This document shows positions 29,301 to 36,875 of a DNA stretch of 64,000 nucleotides, one piece after another. The stretch spans positions 124,001-188,000 of the forward strand of contig NZ_JAVFVS010000009.1 of NCBI RefSeq assembly GCF_030929605.1. Reading direction: 5' to 3'. The DNA comes from Flavobacterium sp. LHD-80. Lineage in GTDB: Bacteria; Bacteroidota; Bacteroidia; Flavobacteriales; Flavobacteriaceae. The translations under genes and the position numbers were made by a program. Every line of letters starts with the position of its first letter. Position 1 is the first letter of the stretch. Under the pieces are notes generated by a model, which was not told the origin of the DNA, searched no databases, and saw only the letters and a program-made list of their open reading frames with translations.

Positions 29301-30430
29301 TTCCAATATTTCAATCCGGCGCCGTCTGTTCCGACCCACAAATTCTTTTTTTCATCTTCGCAGAAAGACAAGATAAAATTTTCAGCAGGATTTTTAGCAT
29401 TGTAACGAATGCTTTTAAAATACTTTGGCGTATTACTCAACATACTGATCCCGCCACGAAGCGAGCCAAACCATTTATTGCCGTCTTTATCTTCGTATAA
29501 ACTCCAAACCGAGTTGCTTTTTGCCAACTGATTTTCATTGACATTATTAAACGGAATCGCTTTTTTATTTGTTCCAATGACTTTGTAAATGCCACAGCCG
29601 TCTGTCGTAATCCAGATTTCTTTTTTCTTATCAACCAAAATATCGGTAACACTGCATTTATTTGAAAAATAGTTTTCTGAAATAATTCCCGTTTTGGTAT
29701 TAAACAGAAAAAGTCCTTCATCGGTTCCGAGCCAAAGATTTCCGTCAGAACCCAATTTCATTGCTTTTACTTCCTTTGAAATGGAGAAAACCGCCTTTAA
29801 AGTTTTTGACTGATAATTGAAACTACAGATTCCAACATTGCGGACGTAAACCCAAGAATGTTTATTTTTTTGATCTTCCTGAATGGCAATGGCATCGTAA
29901 TTATTAATGCTGATTTTATTGCCCAAAACGGCAAGCGGAATTTGTTTGCCAACAAACGAACCATTTTCGAAACTGATTAATCCTAAACTCTGCGAAGCAA
30001 CTAAAAACAGATTGCCTGAAACCGAGCGCATTTGGTGAATAATGTCGTTTAAAATTTTCTTTTTATTGGATGAAAAATATTCGGCAGGATGAAAAGTCGC
30101 AGTTGATTTATTATAAATGCTGATTCCGTTTGCGCCTCCAACCCAAATGTTTTTTCGAGAATCACCTTCAATATTGTAAACGGCATTAAAGGAAAGTGAT
30201 TTTTTATCGTTGATTCGGTTTCGGAAAACTTTAAAGTTATAACCGTCGTAACGATTCAATCCATCGTAAGTTCCAAACCAGAGATAACCGTCGCTGTCCT
30301 GAAAAATAGTCGTCACCGAATTGTTTGACAAACCGTCAGAAATATCAAGAAATTTCACCGGATTATCCTGCGCAAAACCCAGCGAAGTGAAACCAAACAG
30401 CAGTATAAAATGCAGAACAAAATACTTCAA
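26390..30430 (-). CDS. Hybrid two-component system (HTCS) sensor/response regulator of the PUL
   Basis: 1346 aa single-chain regulator. Signal peptide MKYFVLHFILLFGFTSLGFA; about 14 Reg_prop propeller repeats (NLWLGTDEGLF, GLPSNTILRLLEDKEGNLW type) to about residue 690; Y_Y_Y domain (YDQTALSLEFVAIDYNN); one membrane helix near 765-785; HisKA with His821 in ISHEFRTPLS; HATPase with NLMSNAFKYTP, DSGEGID and GFGIGLFIV; receiver domain with Asp1135 in VISDITMEQMDG; and a C-terminal AraC helix-turn-helix (about 1240-1340). HTCS proteins sense an oligosaccharide in the periplasm and activate the adjacent PUL. It is encoded upstream of that operon on the same strand, and the ligand is inferred to be an arabinogalactan fragment. 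Confidence 0.95.
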   Translation of the reverse strand: MKYFVLHFILLFGFTSLGFAQDNPVKFLDISDGLSNNSVTTIFQDSDGYLWFGTYDGLNRYDGYNFKVFRNRINDKKSLSFNAVYNIEGDSRKNIWVGGANGISIYNKSTATFHPAEYFSSNKKKILNDIIHQMRSVSGNLFLVASQSLGLISFENGSFVGKQIPLAVLGNKISINNYDAIAIQEDQKNKHSWVYVRNVGICSFNYQSKTLKAVFSISKEVKAMKLGSDGNLWLGTDEGLFLFNTKTGIISENYFSNKCSVTDILVDKKKEIWITTDGCGIYKVIGTNKKAIPFNNVNENQLAKSNSVWSLYEDKDGNKWFGSLRGGISMLSNTPKYFKSIRYNAKNPAENFILSFCEDEKKNLWVGTDGAGLKYWNRKNNTYSNYANKLSSPFITGIIRDNNNEIWLSTWAGGVNKINPKNNSVTQYSCYNPFTKQIEKNIWFVYKDSKANIWASATNEGALYYFDRTKNSFELFDKSVTNLQCLTETSDGKLWGGNYTSLFSIEKNSKKINKTFIGNTIRYIHEDKDKNLWLGTQEGGLLLFDRKTNKFKRLTTDDGLPSNTILRLLEDKEGNLWMSTYNGVCRFDKKQKTFRNFSVNDGLQSNQFSFNAGIELSDGEFLFGGINGFNIFFPEAIKGFNQKNNLLLSDFSVNNQSIEESKVEVSEADSGNLKKVTLDYDQTALSLEFVAIDYNNADKINYAYFLDGWDEQWNYVGQARKANYSRLPEGTYTFKVKTTNFKGGWNKEVNLVSIQVLPPWYRTWWAYTLYLLAIAGGLFVYLDYQKNKEALKYKVKIAELESKKEKEIAEKQSSMFTYISHEFRTPLSLIINPLKKAVAKERVENGSSGSDLAIAHRNARRLLSLVDQLLLFRKAENDADSLRLSPINVNKLCNEVYQCFVNQAKDKNITYNFYIPDNEIEIIGDYEKIEISLFNLMSNAFKYTPIGGEISLKLTETISDVEMEILDSGEGIDKADIDVIFEKFRQINSKVSISTGFGIGLFIVKYFVDKHKGKVSCSSEIGKGSIFKLTFLKGNSHFENAVITNDVQQRSQLFDELNIDDSEEINLVNNQVSETDFQTVMLTEKRTVLIIDDNDDIRNYLIKMFSENYMVYSAENGEEGLKLTKKHKPDLVISDITMEQMDGLELCRKIKESNDLSHIPVILLTASKNPETHLQGISDGADDYIMKPFDDDILVARVESLLKNRSNLRTYFLDSITLKENTQKVPAEYQFILKKCIDIVEANIHKKDFTIKTFAQEMGMSHRTLYTKIKIISGQTLNAFIRSLRIRRAAMLMLTEDMNIAQASAEVGFEDPKYFRQQFVKLFGMTPSEYIKKYKSSFNSDLNIIS

Positions 30431-30651
30431 AATAGTATGCTTTTTTTGTGAATTTGTGTAGAAAGCACAATTATAAGCTTATTTATAGGTATTTTGCAAA
30501 AATCGATTCATAAAATTTTGATTTTATGACTGATGTGTAAGAGTAAATCTTACGTTTTTAGTTTTAATAAAGGTTTGGCTATAAAATGTTTTTTATTCGC
30601 ATCTTTTATTAACTACGTTCTACAAAGTGTTTTAAATAGCAGCAGCTTACT

Positions 30652-30684
30652 GTGCGGACACAGATTGCAAATCTGCGCTAACGA
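30652..30684 (+). repeat. REP-like hairpin A
   Basis: Contains CACAGATT-GCA-AATCTGCG followed by CTAACG. The core stem CAGATT/AATCTG is perfect with a 3-base loop and extends outwards with one mismatch that becomes G-U on the other strand. First of six related hairpins around the RAYT gene; same orientation as C, E and F. Confidence 0.8.
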
Positions 30685-30712
30685 ACGGACGGAATTAAAA
30701 ACATTTAATTAT

Positions 30713-30973
30713 TTAAACTTTCCAATAAGTTGCTTCTAGATATTCTAAAATATTTTGCTTTTTATCATATATCAAAAACTCTAGCTTATTATTAGAAACT
30801 GACTTATTGTGTATAAATTCTTTTGCTAAATCTATATTTTCAAATATCCAATATAATTCATCTTCTGAATCATTCCTATAGAGTTCTAGCTTAAGATTGA
30901 AGACATGTCCCGTTGCTCCATCCGCAATAACTACTGCAACTTGCTTTTCAATCAACATTGGAAATTTCTTCAT
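30713..30973 (-). CDS. Hypothetical small protein in a REP-bracketed cassette
   Basis: 86 aa, cytosolic by appearance, no family recognised. It has a conserved-looking two-layer pattern: VAVVIADGATGHVFNLKLEL, then acidic DSEDELYWIFENIDLAKEFI and a C-terminal EFLIYDKK strand. It stands alone, bracketed by hairpin A on the left and inverted hairpin B on the right. Function unknown. Its small size and cassette-like setting suggest accessory DNA. Confidence 0.55.
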   Translation of the reverse strand: MKKFPMLIEKQVAVVIADGATGHVFNLKLELYRNDSEDELYWIFENIDLAKEFIHNKSVSNNKLEFLIYDKKQNILEYLEATYWKV

Positions 30974-30999
30974 GATTAATAGTTTTAATTAATTAAAAA

Positions 31000-31069
31000 T
31001 GCAATTGCATACTTCTAACCTTAATCGTTAGCGCAGATTTATAATCTGTGCCCGCAAAGATTGGACATA
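31000..31069 (-). repeat. REP-like hairpin B with extended flank
   Basis: Core GCGCAGATT-TAT-AATCTGTGC in inverted orientation to A. Sequence similarity with copy D extends beyond the hairpin: ACTTCTAACC on the left and GCAAAGATTGGACA on the right, giving a repeated unit of about 65 bp. The loop differs from the other copies while the stem is unchanged, which is what selection for structure predicts. Confidence 0.8.
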
Positions 31070-31115
31070 ATTTTTTAAATAATATAATATCCTCAACAAA
31101 ATACTTTATGAGCTT

Positions 31116-31151
31116 TACTGTGCCGGCACAGATTGCAAATCTGCGTTAACA
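31116..31151 (+). repeat. REP-like hairpin C
   Basis: GGCACAGATT-GCA-AATCTGCG followed by TTAAC, same orientation as A. Preceded by TACTGTGCC, which with GGCACA makes a second small stem. It lies upstream of the lipoprotein gene 31175-31561 in plus-strand order. Confidence 0.8.
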
Positions 31152-31174
31152 GACAGAAACACAACAAAAACCTA

Positions 31175-31561
31175 TTATTTTTTTAAATAAGAATTCCTGC
31201 TTGGCATTGGTTTGTTAGATATTGAATTCGTATCAATTATAATTTCAAAATCACCGATTGTCTTTTTAATTATTAACAAATCATCATATCTTTCAGGCTT
31301 ACCATAAAAAAATAAAGCAATTGTATCATTTGCAAAACGGACATCTTTTATATTGGTAGAATTAACAATTGTGTCACTTTTACCATTAATTGTATCATAG
31401 AGTAATACATAGTCAGCGCTAGTTGAACTCACATTTGAATAATAGAACCATTCTATAACCTTATTTTTTGCTTTTATTTCTTTCAAGTACAGACGATCTT
31501 CCTGTAATTTATTTACACAACCTAAAACTATAATAGGTGTAAATATTAAAAATTTTCTCAT
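31175..31561 (-). CDS. Hypothetical lipoprotein in a REP-bracketed cassette
   Basis: 128 aa. Short leader MRKFLIFTPIIVLGC, with the lipobox VLGC at Cys15, predicts a lipoprotein. The mature part is beta-rich with many Asp/Asn and no recognised domain (DYVLLYDTINGKSDTIV, IALFFYGKPERYDDLLIIKK). It is bracketed by hairpin C and the inverted hairpin D. Function unknown. Confidence 0.6.
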   Translation of the reverse strand: MRKFLIFTPIIVLGCVNKLQEDRLYLKEIKAKNKVIEWFYYSNVSSTSADYVLLYDTINGKSDTIVNSTNIKDVRFANDTIALFFYGKPERYDDLLIIKKTIGDFEIIIDTNSISNKPMPSRNSYLKK

Positions 31562-31591
31562 TGCTTGTAAAATTGTTTATAATACCCAATC

Positions 31592-31654
31592 GCGCACTTC
31601 TAACCTCGATCTTAGCGCAGATTTGCAATCTGTGCCCACAAAGATTGGACACAA
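31592..31654 (-). repeat. REP-like hairpin D with extended flank
   Basis: Core GCGCAGATT-TGC-AATCTGTGC, inverted relative to A, C, E and F. It shares about 65 bp with copy B, including ACTTCTAACC and AAAGATTGGACA. It lies just beyond the end of the RAYT gene (31711). Confidence 0.8.
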
Positions 31655-31710
31655 CGTAAATCAAAAGCTTTCAATTGTTTTTGATGTTCTAAAAAGAGTA
31701 AAGATTATTT

Positions 31711-32265
31711 TCAAAACAAATCTAATAAAACCACCTCTAAATCATTTTCTAATCCTGAATAATTTCGTGCCGAACTAAAATAATAATCTTCTGGAAAAGC
31801 CACTATTCTGTCTTTTACAGGATTATTGTGAATATAATTTATTTTTTGTTTAATGAATTTGTTGCTATAAATATGTTCAGCATGATAGCCGTTTTGCCAA
31901 ACTTTGTAGTTCTGTTCATTTTTAAAATTTTCACAGGCCTTTTGAAAATTCTCTAGCATCCATTCTCTTCTACTCTCCGGTTCATTAATTATAGTTTGAA
32001 TTATCTTCTTCGAAGTGAACTTTTTAAAATCTCTTACAACGTCACACAAAATAAAACCATTTGTAGCTTTACAAAGTAAATGAATATGATTGGTCATTAT
32101 ACAATATGCATAAATTTCTAAACCTTTCTTTGCTTGACAATATTGCAAAGCTTTTATAAGAACATTCTTTTGATTGAGTCTTGTGAATATATCAATCCAA
32201 CCTACAGCAGTAATTGTAATAAAATAAGCTTCTTCTAGTGTTGTCGCTTTATATTTTGTGGACAT
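31711..32265 (-). CDS. REP-associated tyrosine transposase (RAYT, Y1_Tnp/HUH family)
   Basis: 184 aa. HUH metal-binding motif in IMTNHIHLLC (His60, His62) and a C-terminal helix KINYIHNNPV whose Tyr144 is the likely nucleophile, followed by the family ending FSSARNYSG. RAYTs are single-strand HUH nucleases related to IS200/IS605 transposases that act on REP hairpins in trans rather than moving themselves. Here six hairpins of one family lie within 1.1 kb on the left and 0.2 kb on the right, and there are no IS-type ends at the gene itself. This fits a domesticated RAYT with its own REP family. Confidence 0.88.
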   Translation of the reverse strand: MSTKYKATTLEEAYFITITAVGWIDIFTRLNQKNVLIKALQYCQAKKGLEIYAYCIMTNHIHLLCKATNGFILCDVVRDFKKFTSKKIIQTIINEPESRREWMLENFQKACENFKNEQNYKVWQNGYHAEHIYSNKFIKQKINYIHNNPVKDRIVAFPEDYYFSSARNYSGLENDLEVVLLDLF

Positions 32266-32331
32266 AAATATCTTTTTTCTTACAAAAATATAAAATTTTA
32301 ATTATGCTTTTTCAACGATATTTATTTGATA

Positions 32332-32370
32332 TACTTTGTGGGCACAGATTGCAAATCTGCGCTAACGATG
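32332..32370 (+). repeat. REP-like hairpin E
   Basis: TACTTTGTGGGCACAGATT then GCA loop and AATCTGCGCTAACGATG. Lies 67 bp upstream of the RAYT start codon. Shares the TACTTT lead-in and CTAACGATG exit with F. Confidence 0.8.
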
Positions 32371-32410
32371 TGGAGTGGAAATGTGGTGCAACTATAATTT
32401 TTATTGATTT

Positions 32411-32449
32411 ACTTTACGGGCACAGATTATAAATCTGCGCTAACGATGA
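32411..32449 (+). repeat. REP-like hairpin F
   Basis: ACTTTACGGGCACAGATT then ATA loop and AATCTGCGCTAACGATG. Direct repeat of E after 40 bp; the only core change is the loop. Together with E it fills most of the gap between the RAYT gene and lutC. Confidence 0.8.
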
Positions 32450-32526
32450 GGAATATGAAGAACAAAAAAACTGCATAAAAGCCAAAAAGACCTTTACACA
32501 GTTTTGTATATTTTGAATCTAAAATA

Positions 32527-33114
32527 TTATCCCAATAAAAAAACAATCAATCCTCTAGCACCATGTGCACCTAAAACCAAAGACTGTTCAATATCAGCCG
32601 TTTTTGAAGGTCCAGCGATGAAAGTCCCGAAACCGTAATCTTGATTTCCTATTTTTTCATACGCCTGATGCATTGTTGGATATATGTTTTCTTTGTTTAC
32701 AATAATGGCTAAATATTGCGCAATAAAAGGTGAAACACGTTGTCCTAGAATATCATCAGTTACCCAAAGCGAGCTGTTTTCGGCTACACCAAAATGTGCT
32801 TTTATAACCGTCAATTCCACATTTTTAAGCGAATGCGGATCATCATTTTTCCAATCTAAAGCTGCGATTTCTGAAAGTTCAGGAAGTGTTGTAACAATTC
32901 GTTTTTCAATATTATAATGTTCTTTGATATATGAAATTATATCTTCATAATTTGAAACTTCAACAGGATTTCCACCAATGTTTTTCAGCACCGTTTTATA
33001 GGTTTCTAAAACATCAAACTTTTCAGATCCTAAAACTTTTAAGTCTGGCAAAGCGGTTACAGAATCGGGTTGATTCTGTTTTATTTTACGTAATATATCG
33101 ACTTTACTGCTCAT
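32527..33114 (-). CDS. lutC: Lactate utilisation protein C (LUD domain, LutC/YkgG)
   Basis: 195 aa. LUD-domain pattern with AHFGVAENSSLWVTDD, RVSPFIAQYLAIIV, FGTFIAGPSKTADIEQSLVLGAHGARGLIVFLL. In LutC-type proteins the GPSKTADIE segment is the family signature. It works with LutA and LutB to oxidise L-lactate to pyruvate. The start overlaps the lutB end by 11 bp. It is the last gene of the rhamnose/lactate cluster; the gap beyond it holds REP hairpins. Confidence 0.9.
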   Translation of the reverse strand: MSSKVDILRKIKQNQPDSVTALPDLKVLGSEKFDVLETYKTVLKNIGGNPVEVSNYEDIISYIKEHYNIEKRIVTTLPELSEIAALDWKNDDPHSLKNVELTVIKAHFGVAENSSLWVTDDILGQRVSPFIAQYLAIIVNKENIYPTMHQAYEKIGNQDYGFGTFIAGPSKTADIEQSLVLGAHGARGLIVFLLG

Positions 33115-34507
33115 TGTTTTTTCCTTTTGCTTCTCTTGAATTTTTCTTGTACCACTCTCTGAATGATTCTTCTGGAACAGCAGGCATTTCGCGCTGATCG
33201 TACCATTTATTCATTTTGTTATTGACTAAACCTGGAGCATTTTTCATTATAAATCGGCCTGATTTTCCGGCGATATTAAAAACCGTTGGATTCGCTAAAA
33301 CCGTTGCCATAGTTTTCATTGCTATGGTTTTTGAAGTTGGCGTATACCCTTCTTTCACCAAAACCTGACGCCATTTATACAACTGATCATGAATATCAAT
33401 TTTTACCGGACAAACATTGGTACACGAACCGCAAAGCGTACTGGCAAAAGGCAAATCGGCATTTTTGCTCATGTCGAGATTTGGTGCCAAAATAGAGCCA
33501 ATTGGTCCCGCAACAGCATTGTGATAACTATGTCCTCCGCTTCTTCTGTAAACCGGACATGTATTCATGCACGCACCACAGCGAATGCATTTCAAGGAAT
33601 TTCTAAAATCTTCTCTTCCTAATTGTGTGCTTCGGCCGTTATCTACGATTACAATATGAATTTCTTTTCCTTCTCTTGGCTTTTTAAAATGGCTTGAAAA
33701 AGTGGTAATGGGTTGTCCCGTGGCACTTCTTGCCAATAACCTCAAGAAAACACCCAAATGTTCCCTTTTCGGAATCAATTTTTCAAATCCCATGCAAGCA
33801 ATATGAACATCGGCTAAATGTGCACCCATATCTGCATTTCCTTCATTGGTACAAACTACAAATTCACCTGTTTCTGCAATGGCAAAGTTAACTCCGGTTA
33901 AAGCTGCTTTTCGGGTTAAAAACGTATCTCGAAGTTGTTGTCGCGCCGATTCGGTTAAATATTGAGGATCAAAATTTCCTTTTTCTGTGCCTAAATGTTC
34001 ATGAAAAGTTTCACTCACATCTTCTTTTTTAAGGTGAATTGCCGGTAAAACAATATGACTCGGTGGTTCTTTACGAAGCTGTACAATATATTCGCCTAAA
34101 TCGGAATCAATTACTTCTACACCATTTTCGGCTAAATATTCATTCAAATGGCATTCTTCAGTAAGCATGGATTTTGATTTCACCATTTGCTTTACATCAT
34201 GTTGCACCAAAATAGAATGCACAATTTCATTATGTTCTTTTGCATCGGCTGCCCAATGCACTTTTATTCCATTTTTTTGTGCATTTGCCTCAAATTCAAT
34301 TAAATAATCATGAATATTAGAAAGTACATTATTCTTGATTTTTGAAGCTGTTTCGCGCAATAATTCCCAATCCTGAATCTGATGCGCCGATTTATCACGT
34401 TTTTCGCGGACAAACCAAAGCGTTTCATCATGCCAGTTTACGCGCTCCACATCTTTATTAAAACGTGCCGCCGCTTCGCTGTGTTCTATTATCTTTTTTG
34501 AAGACAT
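33104..34507 (-). CDS. lutB: Lactate utilisation iron-sulfur protein B
   Basis: 467 aa. N-terminal LUD region (VLPAIHLKKEDV, FAIAETGEFVVCTNEGNADM) followed by two 4Fe-4S ferredoxin motifs CIRCGACMNTCPVYRR and CGSCTNVCPVKIDIH, then a LutB C-terminal region. It passes electrons from lactate to the chain together with LutA and LutC. It lies 40 bp downstream of a GH28 gene, which separates it from lutA; that insertion is unusual for a lutABC set. Confidence 0.94.
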   Translation of the reverse strand: MSSKKIIEHSEAAARFNKDVERVNWHDETLWFVREKRDKSAHQIQDWELLRETASKIKNNVLSNIHDYLIEFEANAQKNGIKVHWAADAKEHNEIVHSILVQHDVKQMVKSKSMLTEECHLNEYLAENGVEVIDSDLGEYIVQLRKEPPSHIVLPAIHLKKEDVSETFHEHLGTEKGNFDPQYLTESARQQLRDTFLTRKAALTGVNFAIAETGEFVVCTNEGNADMGAHLADVHIACMGFEKLIPKREHLGVFLRLLARSATGQPITTFSSHFKKPREGKEIHIVIVDNGRSTQLGREDFRNSLKCIRCGACMNTCPVYRRSGGHSYHNAVAGPIGSILAPNLDMSKNADLPFASTLCGSCTNVCPVKIDIHDQLYKWRQVLVKEGYTPTSKTIAMKTMATVLANPTVFNIAGKSGRFIMKNAPGLVNNKMNKWYDQREMPAVPEESFREWYKKNSREAKGKNNEQ

Positions 34508-34547
34508 CTTTTAAAAAGTTTATTATAAACGAGATTGGTTTTACTAT

Positions 34548-35918
34548 TTAATTTTTGCTGACAAAATTCATTACATTTTCATGAATTGCTTTTTCTCCTT
34601 GAACATTATCAGCAGTAACATTGGTCAGGAAAATATTTTCAACCGGAAGTTCTTTTTGAGCTTGAATTCTTGAAATAAACTTCACATTAGTTGCTGCTAT
34701 ATTTTCCAGATATACATTTTTTATTGGCGTCAAACGACGTTGAATTGTCGGAACCAAATCACGCCATTGGTACAAAACATCGGTTTCTATACCTAGAATT
34801 CCGGCGTCAATTTTACCCGATTTTATATTGGTCATATGAATATTATTGACGAAACCGCCTCTTCTTTCATTGGTTTTAATGTATAAAAGATGATTTAGTT
34901 TTGCGCCATCCACGACAGTGCAATTATCAATAAATACATTTTCGATTCCGCCCGAAAGTTCACTTCCAATTGCCATTAACTGATGTCCATTTTTTACGGT
35001 GCAATTTCGCATTACAATATTTTTTGAAGGCGTATTTAGAGTCCAAGCATCTATTCCACAACCCGACTTAATCGCAATTGCATCATCGCCTTGGTCAAAA
35101 ACACAGTTTTCGATCAATACATTTTGAGACATCTCTGGATCAACACCATCGTTGTTATGTCCGTGTGCATATACCTGAAGATTTCTGATCACGACATCTT
35201 TTGATAAAAACGGATGAATGGTCCAAAATGGACTGTTCGTGATCTTTACGCCATCCATTAAAACATTTTGACAACGATTGAACTGAATGAAATGCGGACG
35301 CAAATTTGCCGTATCATTTACCATTTGTCTTTCCTCTGTAGGTTTCTGGTATGAGGCCAAATAATACAATCTTTTCAGACTTTCCATATGCGCTTTTGGG
35401 CGTGCGAACCATTTGGTCCAAACGTCCATTTTAGCTTTCAACTCGCCTTCTCCAGTTATCGCAATATTTTTACATTGGTACGCATAAATCAGCGGTGAAT
35501 AATTGTAGCATTCGTAACCTTCCCAAGTAGATCGAACTGCAGGCAGATAATCTTTTGGATCTTCAGAAAAAAGCAAAACCGCACCTTTATTCAAATGCAA
35601 ATTGACATTGCTTTTAAAATGAATTTTCTTTGTTAGCCATTCTCCTTCCGGAATTACAACAATTCCTCCACCCGCTTTGTTGGCTTTTGAAATGGCTTTC
35701 GAAATAGCCTCAGAAGTTTTTTCTTTATCTCCTTTTATTGCACCAAAATCAACAATCGAAAATTTCTTGCATTTGCTGAAATTCGGAATTTTGATTGCCG
35801 GCATTTCAAAAGGTGCTTTTACCACTACTTCTGTTTGCGTCACAGAAGACGGATCTTTTTTAAATGAAAAAAAGATGATGGAAAGAAATAAGATGGAACA
35901 AAGTGCAATTTTCTTCAT
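34548..35918 (-). CDS. GH28 pectin hydrolase (polygalacturonase or rhamnogalacturonase type)
   Basis: 456 aa with a hydrophobic N-terminal leader (MKKIALCSILFLSIIFFSF). Right-handed beta-helix with the GH28 active-site motifs: NNDGVDP, GDDAIAIKSG, GHQLMAIGSE and IKTNERRGG. DFGAIKGDKEKTSEAISKAI at the start is the usual opening. It cleaves alpha-linked galacturonic acid residues in homogalacturonan or rhamnogalacturonan. Placement between lutA and lutB, inside a rhamnose catabolic cluster, suggests rhamnogalacturonan as substrate. Confidence 0.9.
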   Translation of the reverse strand: MKKIALCSILFLSIIFFSFKKDPSSVTQTEVVVKAPFEMPAIKIPNFSKCKKFSIVDFGAIKGDKEKTSEAISKAISKANKAGGGIVVIPEGEWLTKKIHFKSNVNLHLNKGAVLLFSEDPKDYLPAVRSTWEGYECYNYSPLIYAYQCKNIAITGEGELKAKMDVWTKWFARPKAHMESLKRLYYLASYQKPTEERQMVNDTANLRPHFIQFNRCQNVLMDGVKITNSPFWTIHPFLSKDVVIRNLQVYAHGHNNDGVDPEMSQNVLIENCVFDQGDDAIAIKSGCGIDAWTLNTPSKNIVMRNCTVKNGHQLMAIGSELSGGIENVFIDNCTVVDGAKLNHLLYIKTNERRGGFVNNIHMTNIKSGKIDAGILGIETDVLYQWRDLVPTIQRRLTPIKNVYLENIAATNVKFISRIQAQKELPVENIFLTNVTADNVQGEKAIHENVMNFVSKN

Positions 35919-35935
35919 GAATATGTTTTTAAAAA

Positions 35936-36033
35936 TGGCTCACAGATTTTACGGATGAAACTGATTGACACAGATTATTATACATTTTAAAACAATGAAA
36001 ACCCGCTTAATCAGTATAATCCGTGGCCTATAT
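35936..36033. repeat. Imperfect palindrome between GH28 and lutA
   Basis: GGCTCACAGATTTTACGGAT near 35937 and its partly complementary ATCAGTATAATCCGTGGCC near 36010-36028. Only about two thirds of the positions pair. The unit is A+T-rich and has no reading frame. Confidence 0.45.
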
Positions 36034-36035
36034 TT

Positions 36036-36773
36036 CTACGCCATTGTATTTAATATTTCAGCAATATGAATGGTTTTTACTCGGCTGTTTTGTCTTTTCA
36101 GAATTCCTTCTAAATGCATTAAACACGACATATCGCCACCGGTAATATAATCTACGTTATGATTTTCATGATCTTTGATTCGGTCTTGACCCATTTTTAC
36201 AGAAACAGCTTCTTCGGTAACACAGAATGTTCCTCCAAAACCACAGCATTCGTCTTTTCTGGATAAAGAAACTAAATCCAAACCTTTTATTTTATAAAGC
36301 AATTGTTGTGGTTTTGAAAAAAATGGTGCGTTTAATTCGGCCATCTGCGAAAGTTTCAAGCCACGCTGACCGTGACAACTTTGATGCATTCCCACTCTAA
36401 ATGGAAAACTACCGTTTATTTCATGAATGTCCAGAATATCGGTAATAAATTCGGTCAGTTCAAAGACTTTTTTTCGCATTTCAGTTGCTACAACTTCTAA
36501 TTTATCGTCGTGTAAATGTTCTTTTACATGCAAAACACAGCTTCCCGAAGGGCAAACAATGTAATCAAATCCAGCAAAACTAGAGATGAAATTTGCGTTA
36601 CAGCCTTTCGTTAAATGTTCGTAACCGCTGTTTGCCATCGGTTGGCCACAGCAAGTCTGACCCATTGGAAAATGAACATCACAGCCTAATTTTTGCAAAA
36701 GTTCATAGGTTGCGATTCCAACTTTTGGGTAAAACTGATCGACATAACACGGTATAAAAAGTCCGATTTTCAT
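36036..36773 (-). CDS. lutA: Lactate utilisation protein A (CCG-domain Fe-S oxidoreductase)
   Basis: 245 aa with two cysteine-rich CCG domains: FIPCYVDQFYPKVG with GQTCCGQPMANSG, and HQSCHGQRGLK with DECCGFGGTF. This is the LutA/YkgE family, homologous to the CCG subunit of heterodisulfide reductase and glycolate oxidase. It acts in L-lactate oxidation to pyruvate with LutB and LutC. It follows the FGGY kinase after 102 bp that carry a palindrome. Confidence 0.93.
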   Translation of the reverse strand: MKIGLFIPCYVDQFYPKVGIATYELLQKLGCDVHFPMGQTCCGQPMANSGYEHLTKGCNANFISSFAGFDYIVCPSGSCVLHVKEHLHDDKLEVVATEMRKKVFELTEFITDILDIHEINGSFPFRVGMHQSCHGQRGLKLSQMAELNAPFFSKPQQLLYKIKGLDLVSLSRKDECCGFGGTFCVTEEAVSVKMGQDRIKDHENHNVDYITGGDMSCLMHLEGILKRQNSRVKTIHIAEILNTMA

Positions 36774-36790
36774 ATTCTTGGTAATTATGT

Positions 36791-36871
36791 TTTTTCACGC
36801 AGATTTAAAAAGATTTAGGCAGATGCACGCAGATTTTTTTAAATTAAATCTGCTGAAACCTGCGTGAAAAA
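36791..36871. repeat. Palindrome with CACGCAG/CTGCGTG ends
   Basis: TTTTTCACGCAG at 36791-36802 pairs with CTGCGTGAAAAA at 36860-36871. Inside are two more copies of a GCAGAT motif. It lies between the kinase and lutA genes and could act as an RNA processing or partial termination structure. Confidence 0.6.
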
Positions 36872-36875
36872 AAAT

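Noticed and set aside
31711..32265. Complete IS200/IS605 insertion sequence
   Set aside because: There is no tnpB/iscB gene and no subterminal hairpin pair tightly framing the gene with a defined cleavage site; the C-terminal pattern and hairpins fit a RAYT.
30652..32449. Possible CRISPR array from the repeated hairpins
   Set aside because: Copies are irregularly spaced, in both orientations, with genes between them and no cas genes; the RAYT explains them better.
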